Assembly: GCF_031928785.1 (NCBI RefSeq)
Contig: NZ_JARQAL010000008.1
Direction: 5' to 3' (one strand)
Source: Enterococcus_C asini_A
Lineage (GTDB): Bacteria > Bacillota > Bacilli > Lactobacillales > Enterococcaceae
DNA: 64,000 nucleotides
The position numbers and the translations under genes were made by a program. Numbering within the stretch: the first letter of the stretch is position 1; every line of letters starts with the position of its first letter. A model generated the notes under the pieces. The model saw only the letters and a list, made by a program, of their open reading frames with translations, made no database searches and was not told the origin of the DNA. Of the stretch, positions 36,508-46,053 are shown in pieces.

Positions 36508-37313
36508 TCAAAGCCTTGTGGGCGGTAGTCTTTATTTCTGGTATTGCCCCCATGCTAGGGGTCTTTCTGGTGATTCGGCGCCAGTCATTAATGGCAGATA
36601 CCTTATCCCATGTTTCTTTAGCCGGCGTGGCATTAGGCTTTTTCTTAAACTTAAATCCTAGTCTGACCACGTTATTTGTAGTGGTTGTGGCCGCAATCTT
36701 AATGGAATACATGCGTAGTTTGTATCGCACGTACTCAGAAATTTCCATTGCGATTTTAATGGCTGGAGGCCTAGCCTTGGCACTGGTATTGATGAATTTG
36801 TCACCGGGAAGTTCCGCCACCAGCATTCAGTCTTATCTCTTTGGTTCCATTGTGACCATTACCACCGGCCAAGTGGTTACTTTAGGTGTTTTATTTGTGG
36901 TTACGACGATTCTCTTTTTCTTATTTAAGCGACCGATGTATGTGTTGACTTTTGATGAAGATGTCGCCCATGTAGACGGTTTGCCGATTCATTTCATGTC
37001 TATGCTCTTTAATGTTTTAACCGGAGTCGCCATTGCGGTGATGATTCCCATTGCCGGGGCACTGTTGATTTCAGCGATTATGGTACTGCCAGCAGCCATT
37101 AGTATGCGTATTGGCAAAAGTTTTAATACGGTGATTGTCATCAGTATCATCGTGGGACTGGCGGGAATGTTAGGCGGGTTATTCGGTTCTTTTTATTGGA
37201 ATTCTCCACCGGCCGCAACCATTACCTTAGCCTTCATTGCCTTATTTTTACTTTTGAATGTAATAAAGAAAATCCGAATTTTCTGGCAGCGAAGCAAACG
37301 ACAAAAAAATTAA
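36480..37313 (+). CDS. adcB: Zinc ABC transporter permease
   Basis: The 277-residue protein is an ABC-3 family permease with about eight hydrophobic segments, LVIRRQSLMADTLSHVSLAGVALG near residue 30 and ALLISAIMVLPAAISMRIGKSF. GAAAGGAGG within the end of adcC serves as its Shine-Dalgarno. It completes the importer with ZnuA and AdcC. Confidence 0.92.
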   Translation: MALFSYEFMIKALWAVVFISGIAPMLGVFLVIRRQSLMADTLSHVSLAGVALGFFLNLNPSLTTLFVVVVAAILMEYMRSLYRTYSEISIAILMAGGLALALVLMNLSPGSSATSIQSYLFGSIVTITTGQVVTLGVLFVVTTILFFLFKRPMYVLTFDEDVAHVDGLPIHFMSMLFNVLTGVAIAVMIPIAGALLISAIMVLPAAISMRIGKSFNTVIVISIIVGLAGMLGGLFGSFYWNSPPAATITLAFIALFLLLNVIKKIRIFWQRSKRQKN

Positions 37314-37321
37314 AATACTTG

Positions 37322-37356
37322 AGTCCAAGGCGTATAATTACTCCTTGGACTTTTTT
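37322..37356 (+). terminator. Terminator of the zinc operon
   Basis: AGTCCAAGG pairs with CCTTGGACT, followed by six T. Confidence 0.85.
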
Positions 37357-37367
37357 AGAAATCTGTA

Positions 37368-37380
37368 AATTACGAACTAT
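37368..37380 (+). promoter_or_regulatory. PurBox-like site before purR
   Basis: AATTACGAACTAT matches the PurR box AWWWCCGAACWWT except for one base. It lies upstream of TATAAT at 37427-37432 and suggests purR autoregulation; a clear second box was not found. Confidence 0.4.
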
Positions 37381-37463
37381 TTTATTCGAAAACTAAAAAA
37401 ATCTCGCTTTTTTGCTGATAAACCAGTATAATGAGGCGAGAAAATAACGGGAGTGTGAAAATT

Positions 37464-38285
37464 TTGAAAGTACGACGTAGTGAACGGTTGATTGATATGA
37501 CCCATTACTTGCTAGAGCATCCCCATGAATTGATTCCTTTGACCTTTTTTGCGAAGCGTTACGAATCCGCCAAGTCTTCTATCTCTGAAGATTTAGCGAT
37601 TGTGAAGAAGACCTTTAAAATGCGAGGAACAGGCATTTTAGAGACAATTCCGGGAGCAGCCGGTGGGGTTATTTTTGTGCCGGAAATTACCATGGCTGAG
37701 GCAAAAGCCTACATTGAACAGTTAGCAGAGCGGATGTCGCAACAAGATCGCTTGTTGCCTGGAGGCTATGTTTATTTATCTGACCTTTTGGGCCAACCGG
37801 ATCTTTTGCGTCAAGTCGGGCGGATTATCGCATCGAAATATTTAGGCCAAAAAATTGATGCAGTGATGACGGTAGCCACAAAAGGGGTGCCGATTGCCCA
37901 AGCGGTTTCTTATTATTTGAATGTACCTTTTGTAATCGTGCGTCGGGATTCTAAAATCACAGAAGGCTCTACTGTCAGTGTGAATTATGTTTCCGGATCT
38001 TCGGAACGGATTGAAAAAATGGAACTTTCCAAACGCAGTCTTGCTCGAGGTTCTCGAGTGTTAGTCGTGGACGACTTCATGAAAGGCGGCGGCACTGTTA
38101 ACGGGATGAAGAGCCTGATTGAAGAGTTTGAGTGTGAATTGGTGGGGGTCACCGTCTTTGCGGAGGCTAAATTCCGAGGCGTACGGGCGATTGATGATTA
38201 CAATTCACTTTTATTTGTAGAAGATGTGGATACTCGTACTAAGACAATTTCCGTGGTGCCAGGAAAATACTTTGACGAAGACTAG
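37464..38285 (+). CDS. purR: Purine operon repressor PurR
   Basis: The 273-residue protein has an N-terminal winged helix (MKVRRSERLIDMTHYLLEHPHELIPLTFF) and a PRTase-like domain with the PRPP-binding motif VLVVDDFMKGGGTVNGM. It represses purine genes and is released by PRPP, made by the prs product nearby. The TTG at 37464 gives the family N-terminus and the right distance to GGGAG; the GTG at 37455 is too close. Confidence 0.93.
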   Translation: MKVRRSERLIDMTHYLLEHPHELIPLTFFAKRYESAKSSISEDLAIVKKTFKMRGTGILETIPGAAGGVIFVPEITMAEAKAYIEQLAERMSQQDRLLPGGYVYLSDLLGQPDLLRQVGRIIASKYLGQKIDAVMTVATKGVPIAQAVSYYLNVPFVIVRRDSKITEGSTVSVNYVSGSSERIEKMELSKRSLARGSRVLVVDDFMKGGGTVNGMKSLIEEFECELVGVTVFAEAKFRGVRAIDDYNSLLFVEDVDTRTKTISVVPGKYFDED

Positions 38286-38289
38286 TGCG

Positions 38290-38321
38290 AAGTCCGGCCA
38301 AGAAATTGGTCGGGCTTTTTT
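38290..38321 (+). terminator. purR terminator
   Basis: AGTCCGGCC pairs with GGTCGGGCT (wobbles), followed by T runs. Confidence 0.75.
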
Positions 38322-38384
38322 CTTTTTTGCATAAACTGATGCGATGGTTTTTCGCCAAAATTGGTCTAGGTAGAAGGTTACTAG

Positions 38385-38413
38385 TTGAAAAGAGACAAAA
38401 GCTAGGCTAAACT
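38385..38413 (+). promoter_or_regulatory. glmU promoter
   Basis: TTGAAA (38385-38390) and TAAACT (38408-38413) with a 17-bp spacer. Confidence 0.65.
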
Positions 38414-38443
38414 GGAACAAGAAAATTAATTGGAGGCAATCTC

Positions 38444-39817
38444 ATGACAGAACGTTACGCTATTATTCTTGCAGCCGGCAAGGGTACGCGCATGAAATCA
38501 AAACTTTACAAGGTGCTTCATCCTGTATGTGGCAAGCCTATGGTAGAACACATCATCAACCGAGTAACTGAAACCAATCCCACCGAAATCATCACCATTG
38601 TGGGTCATGGAGCGGATCTGGTCAAAGAACAGCTAGGAGATCGTAGTCAATACGCCCTCCAAGCCGAACAGCTAGGAACCGGTCATGCGGTGTTACAAGC
38701 AGAAGATTTTCTAAAAGGGAAAAAAGGGACGACGTTAGTGATCAGCGGGGACACCCCACTTTTGACTGCCACTACGTTGAATAACCTGTTTGAATACCAC
38801 CAAGGGAAAAATGCCAGTGCTACAATTTTAACTGCCAAATCGGAAGATCCAACGGGGTACGGCCGGATTATCCGGGATCATGTGGGTATTGTAGAAAAAA
38901 TTGTAGAACAAAAAGATGCTACTTTGGAAGAAGCCCGCATTCAAGAAATCAATACCGGCACGTATTGCTTTGACAATGAGCTTTTATTTGACGCATTGAG
39001 TCAGTTGGATACAGATAATGCCCAAGGAGAATACTACTTAACGGATATTATTGAAATCTTGAAAAAAGCCGGCAAAAACGTAGCGGCTTATTTAACAGAA
39101 GACTTCGATGAATCACTAGGAGTTAACGATCGAGTAGCCTTAGCGAAAGCCAATGAATTAATGCGGGCCCGCATCAATCATCAACACATGGTCAATGGTG
39201 TCAGCTTTATTGATCCTAAAGCTACGTATATTGATGCTGGAGTGGTTATCGGTGCTGAAACGGTCATCGAGCCGGGAGTATATATCAAAGGCAACACAGT
39301 GATTGGGGAAAATTGCTTAATCACCGCAAATTCGCAAATTACCGACAGCGTAGTTGAAGATGACGTTACCGTTAAAAGTTCTGTCGTAGAAGAAAGTATC
39401 CTGCGCAAAGGCTCTGATGTGGGACCTTATGCCCACTTGCGACCAAAAGCCGATATCGGGGAAAAAGCCCATGTGGGGAACTTTGTGGAAGTTAAAAAAG
39501 CGGTTATCGGAGAAGGAACGAAAGTCGGTCATTTGACCTATGTAGGGGATGCAGTTTTAGGTAAAGAAATCAATGTGGGCTGTGGCGTAGTTTTTGTAAA
39601 CTATGATGGTAAAAACAAACACCAAACCACCATTGGGGACCATAGCTTTATCGGCTCTAGTGCCAACTTAATCGGCCCTGTCAATGTAGCAGCCAATAGC
39701 ATGATTGCAGCAGGATCAACCATTACCAAAGATATTCCAGAAGGAGCTATGGGGATTGCGCGAGCTCGCCAGGAGAATAAGGTGGACTTTGCCAAAAAAT
39801 TCCCATACTTTAATTAG
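38444..39817 (+). CDS. glmU: Bifunctional GlcNAc-1-P uridyltransferase / GlcN-1-P acetyltransferase
   Basis: The 457-residue enzyme has the N-terminal pyrophosphorylase domain (AIILAAGKGTRMKSKLYKVLHPVCGKPM, residues 6-33) and a C-terminal left-handed beta-helix of hexapeptide repeats from about 250, including the acetyltransferase His/Asn region (YAHLRPKADIGEKAHVGNFVEVKKA). It makes UDP-GlcNAc for peptidoglycan and wall polymers. TTGGAGG precedes the ATG. Confidence 0.97.
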   Translation: MTERYAIILAAGKGTRMKSKLYKVLHPVCGKPMVEHIINRVTETNPTEIITIVGHGADLVKEQLGDRSQYALQAEQLGTGHAVLQAEDFLKGKKGTTLVISGDTPLLTATTLNNLFEYHQGKNASATILTAKSEDPTGYGRIIRDHVGIVEKIVEQKDATLEEARIQEINTGTYCFDNELLFDALSQLDTDNAQGEYYLTDIIEILKKAGKNVAAYLTEDFDESLGVNDRVALAKANELMRARINHQHMVNGVSFIDPKATYIDAGVVIGAETVIEPGVYIKGNTVIGENCLITANSQITDSVVEDDVTVKSSVVEESILRKGSDVGPYAHLRPKADIGEKAHVGNFVEVKKAVIGEGTKVGHLTYVGDAVLGKEINVGCGVVFVNYDGKNKHQTTIGDHSFIGSSANLIGPVNVAANSMIAAGSTITKDIPEGAMGIARARQENKVDFAKKFPYFN

Positions 39818-39861
39818 TTGTAAAGGAAACTGTAAAAAAACTTGATTTATTTACAGAAAAT

Positions 39862-39909
39862 GACTACTATTTACTAGGAAGTAATACTGGTATCTAGTAG
39901 TCTTTTTTT
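39862..39909 (+). terminator. glmU terminator
   Basis: GACTACTA pairs with TAGTAGTC over a structured loop and is followed by seven T. Confidence 0.75.
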
Positions 39910-39954
39910 GTTTTCGACAGTTCGATGACAACAATCAAGAAAGCGGAGGTTCTC

Positions 39955-40929
39955 ATGTCTAACCATTATTTTGATCCAAGATTGAAGATTTTTGCCTTGA
40001 ATTCCAATCGTCCATTAGCTGAAAAAATTGCAGCAGCTGTTGGCGTTGAATTGGGAAAATGTTCCGTTAATCAATTCTCTGATGGCGAGATCCAAGTCAA
40101 CATTGAAGAAAGTATTCGTGGTTCTCACGTCTATGTAGTCCAATCCACATCAAGTCCTGTCAATGACAACTTGATGGAATTATTGATTATGATTGATGCC
40201 TTAAAACGGGCTAGCGCAAAAACCATCAATGTGGTGATGCCTTATTATGGCTATGCTCGCCAAGATCGTAAAGCGCGTTCTCGGGAACCAATCACTGCCA
40301 AACTAGTTGCCAATATGATTGAAAAAGCGGGCGCAAATCGCGTACTTTGCCTTGATTTACACGCTTCTCAAATCCAAGGATTCTTTGATATTCCTGTGGA
40401 TCATTTGATGGGGGCACCATTGATTGCCAATTATTTCCTAGAAAAAGGCATTCAAGGAGACGATGTAGTTGTCGTATCTCCTGACCACGGTGGGGTAACT
40501 CGGGCCCGTAAATTGGCGGAATTCTTAAAAGCACCAATCGCCATTATTGACAAACGCCGACCAAAAGCGAATGTGGCGGAAGTTATGAACATCATCGGCC
40601 ATGTAGAAGGTAAAACCTGTGTGCTAATTGATGACATGATCGATACAGCCGGTACCATTACCTTAGCGGCTAACGCGTTAAAAGAAGCTGGTGCGAAAAG
40701 CGTCTATGCTTCTTGTACTCATCCGGTATTATCTGGTCCAGCTTTGCAACGGATTGAAGATTCTGCCATTGAGCGCCTAGTAGTAACAGACTCCATTTAC
40801 TTGCCAGAAGATCGTCGTCTAGAAAAACTTGACGAAATCTCTGTGGGTGAGTTAATGGGTGAAGCGATTAAACGGATTCATGAAAACAAACCGGTTAGTC
40901 CATTATTTGAAACAAACACTGCTAAATAA
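39955..40929 (+). CDS. prs: Ribose-phosphate pyrophosphokinase
   Basis: The 324-residue enzyme has DGEIQVNIEESIRG, the catalytic flexible-loop region YGYARQDRKARSREPITAK, LDLHASQIQGFFDIPVDHL and the PRPP loop VLIDDMIDTAGT near 222-233. It makes PRPP for nucleotide, His and Trp synthesis. GCGGAGG precedes the ATG at 39955; an in-frame ATG at 39925 is not used. Confidence 0.97.
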   Translation: MSNHYFDPRLKIFALNSNRPLAEKIAAAVGVELGKCSVNQFSDGEIQVNIEESIRGSHVYVVQSTSSPVNDNLMELLIMIDALKRASAKTINVVMPYYGYARQDRKARSREPITAKLVANMIEKAGANRVLCLDLHASQIQGFFDIPVDHLMGAPLIANYFLEKGIQGDDVVVVSPDHGGVTRARKLAEFLKAPIAIIDKRRPKANVAEVMNIIGHVEGKTCVLIDDMIDTAGTITLAANALKEAGAKSVYASCTHPVLSGPALQRIEDSAIERLVVTDSIYLPEDRRLEKLDEISVGELMGEAIKRIHENKPVSPLFETNTAK

Positions 40930-40939
40930 AGAACTTGTG

Positions 40940-40979
40940 AAACACCTGCCTAGCAATCCTGCTAGGTGGGTGTTTTTTT
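40940..40979 (+). terminator. prs terminator
   Basis: AACACCTGCCTAGCA pairs with TGCTAGGTGGGTGTT (one mismatch), followed by seven T. Confidence 0.9.
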
Positions 40980-41113
40980 GTATAGCTTTTTAACAAAATC
41001 CTAAAAATTTCAATCTTTTCCGAAAAAATTTCTATGTTCGGACAACTGGCAAATCGTTATACTGACTTTAAATAAAGCGCATACATTTGTGCTGGAAGAG
41101 AGGGAAATTTTGT

Positions 41114-42406
41114 ATGAAAAAGAAAAATGCTTTGTTGGCTTTGACTTTGGCCTTGGGGATGACGGTCTCATTGACTGCCTGTGGTTCTGGAGGCGACAGT
41201 GAAACAGATGGCTCCAATGGCGGTGGCGATAGCGCAACTTCCACTGTGGCGAATAAAGACAAACCACTAGTTTGGTTTAACCGCCAACCATCTAACTCCT
41301 CCACTGGTGAATTGGATAAGGCAGCGTTAAGTTTCAACGACAATACCTATTATGTAGGTTTTGATGCGAAACAAGGGGCAGAAGTTCAAGGAACCATGAT
41401 CAAAGACTACATTGAAAAAAATATTGATAGCATCGATCGCAATGGTGATGGAATTATCGGATATGTATTGGCCATTGGGGATGTAGGTCACAATGACTCC
41501 ATCGCTCGTACACGAGGGGTTCGGGAAGCATTAGGCACTGGCGTTGAAGGCGACGGCGGGATTGTCAGCGAACCAATCGGCACCAACGTGGACGGCAAAG
41601 CGAAATCCGTTCAAGATGGTACTTTAGAAGTAAATGGTAAGAGCTATAAGATTCGGGAATTGGCTTCTCAAGAAATGAAAAACAATTCCGGAGCAACTTG
41701 GGATGCAGCTACAGCGGGTAACGCTATTGGGACTTGGGCATCTTCTTTTGATGAACAAATCGATGTAATCGCTTCAAACAATGACGGTATGGGCATGTCA
41801 ATCTTTAACTCTTGGTCAAAAGACAACAAAGTACCAACCTTTGGCTATGATGCTAATAGCGATGCTGTTGCAGCCATTGCAGAAGGTTACGGTGGTACCG
41901 TTAGCCAACACGCAGACGTTCAAGCTTACTTAACATTGCGCGTATTGCGTAACGCGTTAGATGGTGTGGACATTGACACTGGGATTGGTACTGAAGATGA
42001 AGCGGGCAACGTACTAGGGGAAGATGCTTACGTTTATAAAGAAGATGAACGTTCTTACTACGCGTTGAACGTAGCAGTTACTGCAGAAAACTACAAAGAT
42101 TTCACTGATTCTACTAAAGTTTACGAACCAGTTTCAAAACAATTGGACGCTTCAAAATCTCCTGAAAAGAAAGTTTGGTTGAACATCTACAACTCTTCTG
42201 ACAACTTCTTAGGTTCTACTTACCAACCATTGTTAGAAGCCTATGATGATTTATTGAACTTGAAAGTCGAATACATTGCCGGTGATGGTCAAACGGAATC
42301 TAACATCACCAACCGTCTTGGTAACCCAAGTGAATACGATGCATTTGCAATTAACATGGTGAAAACAGATAACGGGGCATCTTATACCTCACTGCTTAAC
42401 CAATAA
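41114..42406 (+). CDS. mglB: Galactose/methyl-galactoside-type ABC substrate-binding lipoprotein
   Basis: The 430-residue lipoprotein has the lipobox LTAC near residue 21 and a Gly/Ser-rich linker, then the Peripla_BP_4 fold: VWFNRQPSNSS, NDNTYYVGFDAKQGAEVQGTMIKDYI, RNGDGIIGYVLAIGDVGHNDSIARTRGVREAL and IDVIASNNDGMGMSIFNSW. An RNGDG calcium-loop-like motif is present as in MglB. It is the capture subunit for MglAC downstream. Galactose is likely; other pentoses/hexoses are possible. Confidence 0.87.
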   Translation: MKKKNALLALTLALGMTVSLTACGSGGDSETDGSNGGGDSATSTVANKDKPLVWFNRQPSNSSTGELDKAALSFNDNTYYVGFDAKQGAEVQGTMIKDYIEKNIDSIDRNGDGIIGYVLAIGDVGHNDSIARTRGVREALGTGVEGDGGIVSEPIGTNVDGKAKSVQDGTLEVNGKSYKIRELASQEMKNNSGATWDAATAGNAIGTWASSFDEQIDVIASNNDGMGMSIFNSWSKDNKVPTFGYDANSDAVAAIAEGYGGTVSQHADVQAYLTLRVLRNALDGVDIDTGIGTEDEAGNVLGEDAYVYKEDERSYYALNVAVTAENYKDFTDSTKVYEPVSKQLDASKSPEKKVWLNIYNSSDNFLGSTYQPLLEAYDDLLNLKVEYIAGDGQTESNITNRLGNPSEYDAFAINMVKTDNGASYTSLLNQ

Positions 42407-42491
42407 TTTTTACAGGCTCTCTGGGACTGTGACATTTTGATTGTTGCAGTTCCAGTTTGCTAATTAGGAGTAGCGCAAAGTTGTTGGAAAT

Positions 42492-42545
42492 AAGCGGAAT
42501 AGGCATTACTAGCTGAAATCGAAATTCGTTTCGGGTATTCCGCTT
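42492..42545 (+). terminator. Hairpin between mglB and mglA (attenuator or RNA stabiliser)
   Basis: Perfect 10-bp arms AAGCGGAATA and TATTCCGCTT with an inner GAAA/TTTC stem; a T-rich stretch (GTTTATTTT) follows. It lies in the 216-base gap within the mgl operon and would raise mglB over mglA-mglC. Confidence 0.6.
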
Positions 42546-42622
42546 GTTTATTTTGGTCAATCGGTTTGTTGCCAACTAGAGGATCAGAAGTGAAAAATAT
42601 TTTAAAGAAGTGAGTAGAGACT

Positions 42623-44131
42623 ATGACAGAAGAAAAAGACGACATCGTTTTATCCATACGAGGCATGAGCAAATCCTTTGGTCGTAATCGCGTCCTTGAT
42701 CACATTAATTTAAATGTGAAACGGGGCACTGTAATGGGACTAATGGGGGAAAATGGTGCAGGCAAATCCACCATGATGAAATGTCTCTTTGGGACGTATC
42801 AAAAAGATGAAGGGAGTGTCTTCATCGAAAACAAAGAAGTCAACTTTACCGAACCGAAAGAAGCGTTAGAAAACGGCATTGCCATGGTCCATCAAGAATT
42901 AAACCAAGCTTTGGAGCGCAATGTGGTCGATAACCTATTTTTAGGTCGTTATCCTTTGAATTCTTTCGGGATGGTAGATGAGCGCCGGATGCGTAAAGAA
43001 GCTTCCGAACTCTTTCGGAAACTGGGAATCACCGTGAACTTGAGCCAACCGATGCGCACCATGTCTGTTTCCCAGCGACAAATGTGTGAAATCGGTAAAG
43101 CCATTTCTTACAACTCTAAAGTGATTGTATTGGATGAACCTACTTCTTCACTAACTGTTCAAGAAGTGGATAAATTATTTGAGATGATGCGCAAATTACG
43201 AGATGAAGGCATTGCGATTATTTACATCTCCCACAAGATGGATGAAATTTTTGAAATCTGTGATGAAGTTTCCATTTTACGGGATGGGAAATTGGTCACG
43301 ACCAAGCCGACTCAAGAAACCAATATGAATGAATTAATTGCCGCCATGGTGGGTCGTTCCTTAGACAATCGTTTCCCACCGGTAGACAATACACCAGGCG
43401 AGCCGATTTTATCCATTCGCCATTTGTCCACTAAATTTGAACCTCAACTCCAAGATGTATCCTTTGATGTGAAAAAAGGAGAAATCTTTGGTCTTTACGG
43501 TTTAGTGGGAGCAGGTCGTACCGAGCTTTTAGAAACAATCTTCGGCATTCGGACACGGGCTGCTGGTCGGGTCTATTTCAATGAAAGACTGATGAACTTT
43601 AACAGTGCCAAAGAAGCGATGGATCACGGATTTGCTTTGATTACCGAAGAACGCAAAGCCAATGGACTCTTTGGCAAAGGCAATTTGATCTTTAATACTA
43701 CCATTGCCAACTTGCCTCAATACAAAGCAGGGCCGGCTTTATCCAACGAAAAAATGGAAAAAGCCACAGTCAATCAGATTAAAGTCATGCACACCAAGGC
43801 CATGGGTCCCAATGATGCAATTTCTAGTTTGTCTGGGGGAAATCAGCAAAAGGTTATTTTCGGACGCTGGTTAGAACGTAATCCCCATGTCTTTATGATG
43901 GATGAACCTACCCGGGGGATTGACGTGGGAGCCAAGTATGAAATTTATGAACTGATTATCAATATGGCGAAACAAGGCAAGACGATTATCGTAGTTTCCT
44001 CGGAAATGCCCGAAATTCTCGGTATCACCAACCGAATCGGGGTTATGTCCAATGGTCGCCTGTCGGGAATTGTAAACACCGCTGAAACCAATCAAGAAGA
44101 GCTATTAACGCTCAGTGCAAAATACCTATAA
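42623..44131 (+). CDS. mglA: Sugar ABC transporter ATPase, double-domain (MglA/RbsA type)
   Basis: The 502-residue protein has two ABC modules. The first has P-loop GENGAGKST (about 38-46), the signature-like MSVSQRQM and IVLDEPTSS. The second has a degenerate P-loop GLVGAGRTE (about residue 294), signature LSGGNQQK and FMMDEPTRGIDVG. Such two-domain ATPases power CUT2-class sugar importers. An AAGAAGTGAG precedes the ATG. Confidence 0.92.
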   Translation: MTEEKDDIVLSIRGMSKSFGRNRVLDHINLNVKRGTVMGLMGENGAGKSTMMKCLFGTYQKDEGSVFIENKEVNFTEPKEALENGIAMVHQELNQALERNVVDNLFLGRYPLNSFGMVDERRMRKEASELFRKLGITVNLSQPMRTMSVSQRQMCEIGKAISYNSKVIVLDEPTSSLTVQEVDKLFEMMRKLRDEGIAIIYISHKMDEIFEICDEVSILRDGKLVTTKPTQETNMNELIAAMVGRSLDNRFPPVDNTPGEPILSIRHLSTKFEPQLQDVSFDVKKGEIFGLYGLVGAGRTELLETIFGIRTRAAGRVYFNERLMNFNSAKEAMDHGFALITEERKANGLFGKGNLIFNTTIANLPQYKAGPALSNEKMEKATVNQIKVMHTKAMGPNDAISSLSGGNQQKVIFGRWLERNPHVFMMDEPTRGIDVGAKYEIYELIINMAKQGKTIIVVSSEMPEILGITNRIGVMSNGRLSGIVNTAETNQEELLTLSAKYL

Positions 44132-44149
44132 AAAAGGAGAAATAGAAGT

Positions 44150-45805
44150 ATGGCAACTGCAAAAGGTAAAACTTTGTCCCCTGAAGAGGAAATGAAGCTA
44201 CGGCAGCCGATTGATGAATACGTTGGCAAGATTCAAGATCAGGTCAATGCCCTTAGACTAGAAGGAACGGATAAAGTAATTTCCCTCTTGAGTCTAATCG
44301 AAAGCACCAAGCGGGATAAAAGTATTTCAAAAGATGAAAAAACTGCTAAAATCGCAGAATTAAAACAAGAATTAGAAACCGCAAAAAAAGTGGAAGAACA
44401 AAACAAAGGGCAAGTAGCCGGACTGGTTGCCCAAGCGGAAAGTTACTTAAATGAAAACTTTGATAAAACCTATTATCAACCGGTAAAAGACAGCGTAGCT
44501 CAAGAAAAAGTTTTAGCCAAAGCCAATTATCAGCTGAAATTAAATACATTAGCTAAAGAACATGAACAAGAACTGGCGAAGCTATCTGATAGTCAAGAAA
44601 TCAAAGAAGAGAAATACGTTTATAAAAATAAAATTTTTGATACGAAAATGGGCTATAAAGAAGAACTACGCCGCATTAAAGACCGTCAACACAATGCCTT
44701 TACCCATAAGTATCACTTGTTGGACTTGTTGCGGATGTCTCGCTTTTCTTTCAAAGAAACTTTGGAACAACGCTGGGAAAACTACCAATATACCTTTAAC
44801 CGTCGAGACTTTTTATTGCAAAACGGCTTGTACTTTGCCATTATTTTAGTCTTTGTGGTGTTAGCAATTATTACACCAATCATCAAAGGCTCGCCACTGT
44901 TGACCTATAACAATATCTTGAATATCTTGCAACAAGCTTCTCCGCAAATGTTCTTAGCGCTAGGGGTTGCCGGGTTGATTCTCTTAACCGGGACGGACTT
45001 ATCCATCGGTCGGATGGTAGGGATGGGCATGACTGCTGCCACCATTATCATGCACCAAGGAATCAATACCGGGGGCGTTTTCGGTCACATCTTTGACTTT
45101 ACGAAGATGTCTTTAGGAAGTCGTGTAATTCTTGCTTTGGTAGCGTGTATCGTCTTATCTACCTTCTTTACGACAATTGCCGGCTTCTTTACCGCTCGTT
45201 TCTCCATGCACCCCTTCATTTCTACTATGGCGAACACGTTGATTATCTTTGGTTTAGTCACTTATGCCACAAAAGGGGTCTCCTTTGGGGCGATTGATCC
45301 AGCTATTCCAAATATGATTATTCCAAAATTAAATGGTTTTCCTTCCATCATCATTTGGGCCATTGCAGCCATTGTGATCGTTTGGTTCATTTGGAATAAA
45401 ACTACTTTTGGGAAAAACTTGTATGCTGTGGGGGGCAACCCTGAGGCTGCTGCCGTATCTGGGATTTCTGTCTTTGCCGTAACCATGGGCGCTTTTGTCT
45501 TAGCCGGTGTGTTGTATGGCTTTGGTTCTTGGCTTGAATGTGCCCGGATGGTTGGATCTGGTTCAGCCGCTTATGGACAAGGTTGGGAAATGAATGCCAT
45601 TGCAGCCTGTGTGGTCGGCGGCGTTTCCTTTACTGGTGGGATTGGTAAAATCTCCGGTGTGGTTGTAGGGGTGGTCATCTTTACCGCGTTGACTTACGCA
45701 TTGACCATCTTAGGAATTGACACCAACTTGCAATTTGTCTTCTCTGGAATCATTATTCTAGTAGCCGTAACACTTGACTGCTTGAAATATGTTCAAAAGA
45801 AATAA
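44150..45805 (+). CDS. mglC: Sugar ABC permease MglC with long N-terminal coiled-coil extension
   Basis: The 551-residue protein is much longer than the ~336-residue E. coli MglC. Residues 1-220 are soluble, charged and heptad-like (Glu/Lys/Gln-rich, including a DKSISKDEKTAKIAELKQEL stretch). Membrane segments start near 225 (GLYFAIILVFVVLAIITPII) and the CUT2 permease core with LTGTDLSIGRMVGMG and VVGGVSFTGGIGKISG follows. AAAGGAG precedes the ATG. The extension may contact the ATPase or a partner; its role is unknown. Confidence 0.88.
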   Translation: MATAKGKTLSPEEEMKLRQPIDEYVGKIQDQVNALRLEGTDKVISLLSLIESTKRDKSISKDEKTAKIAELKQELETAKKVEEQNKGQVAGLVAQAESYLNENFDKTYYQPVKDSVAQEKVLAKANYQLKLNTLAKEHEQELAKLSDSQEIKEEKYVYKNKIFDTKMGYKEELRRIKDRQHNAFTHKYHLLDLLRMSRFSFKETLEQRWENYQYTFNRRDFLLQNGLYFAIILVFVVLAIITPIIKGSPLLTYNNILNILQQASPQMFLALGVAGLILLTGTDLSIGRMVGMGMTAATIIMHQGINTGGVFGHIFDFTKMSLGSRVILALVACIVLSTFFTTIAGFFTARFSMHPFISTMANTLIIFGLVTYATKGVSFGAIDPAIPNMIIPKLNGFPSIIIWAIAAIVIVWFIWNKTTFGKNLYAVGGNPEAAAVSGISVFAVTMGAFVLAGVLYGFGSWLECARMVGSGSAAYGQGWEMNAIAACVVGGVSFTGGIGKISGVVVGVVIFTALTYALTILGIDTNLQFVFSGIIILVAVTLDCLKYVQKK

Positions 45806-45819
45806 ACAGGAACGAAAAG

Positions 45820-45848
45820 GGGCAGTGGGAAAACCACTGCTCTTTTTT
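45820..45848 (+). terminator. Terminator of the mgl operon
   Basis: GGCAGTGG and CCACTGCT form a tight hairpin followed by six T. Confidence 0.88.
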
Positions 45849-45976
45849 CATAGGGAAAGAAAATGGCGGGATTGGCTTTTTCGGCATTTATCTTAGTATA
45901 GTTAAACCGACAATGCAACCAGCCAATCCTTGGCAACTGTAGAAGAACTTGCCCTTTTCATTTAAAGCATTTAGGT

Positions 45977-45995
45977 TATAATGAAAGCGTTGCGA
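45977..45995 (+). promoter_or_regulatory. -10 element and cre-like site before the response regulator
   Basis: TATAAT at 45977-45982 is overlapped by TGAAAGCGTTGCGA (45982-45995), which fits the CcpA cre consensus except for two positions on the right side. No good -35 was found. Confidence 0.45.
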
Positions 45996-46053
45996 AAAAT
46001 CCTTGTTTTTTAGATTGATAAATAAGGTTAAATTGAATAGAGAAGGTGAAGCC

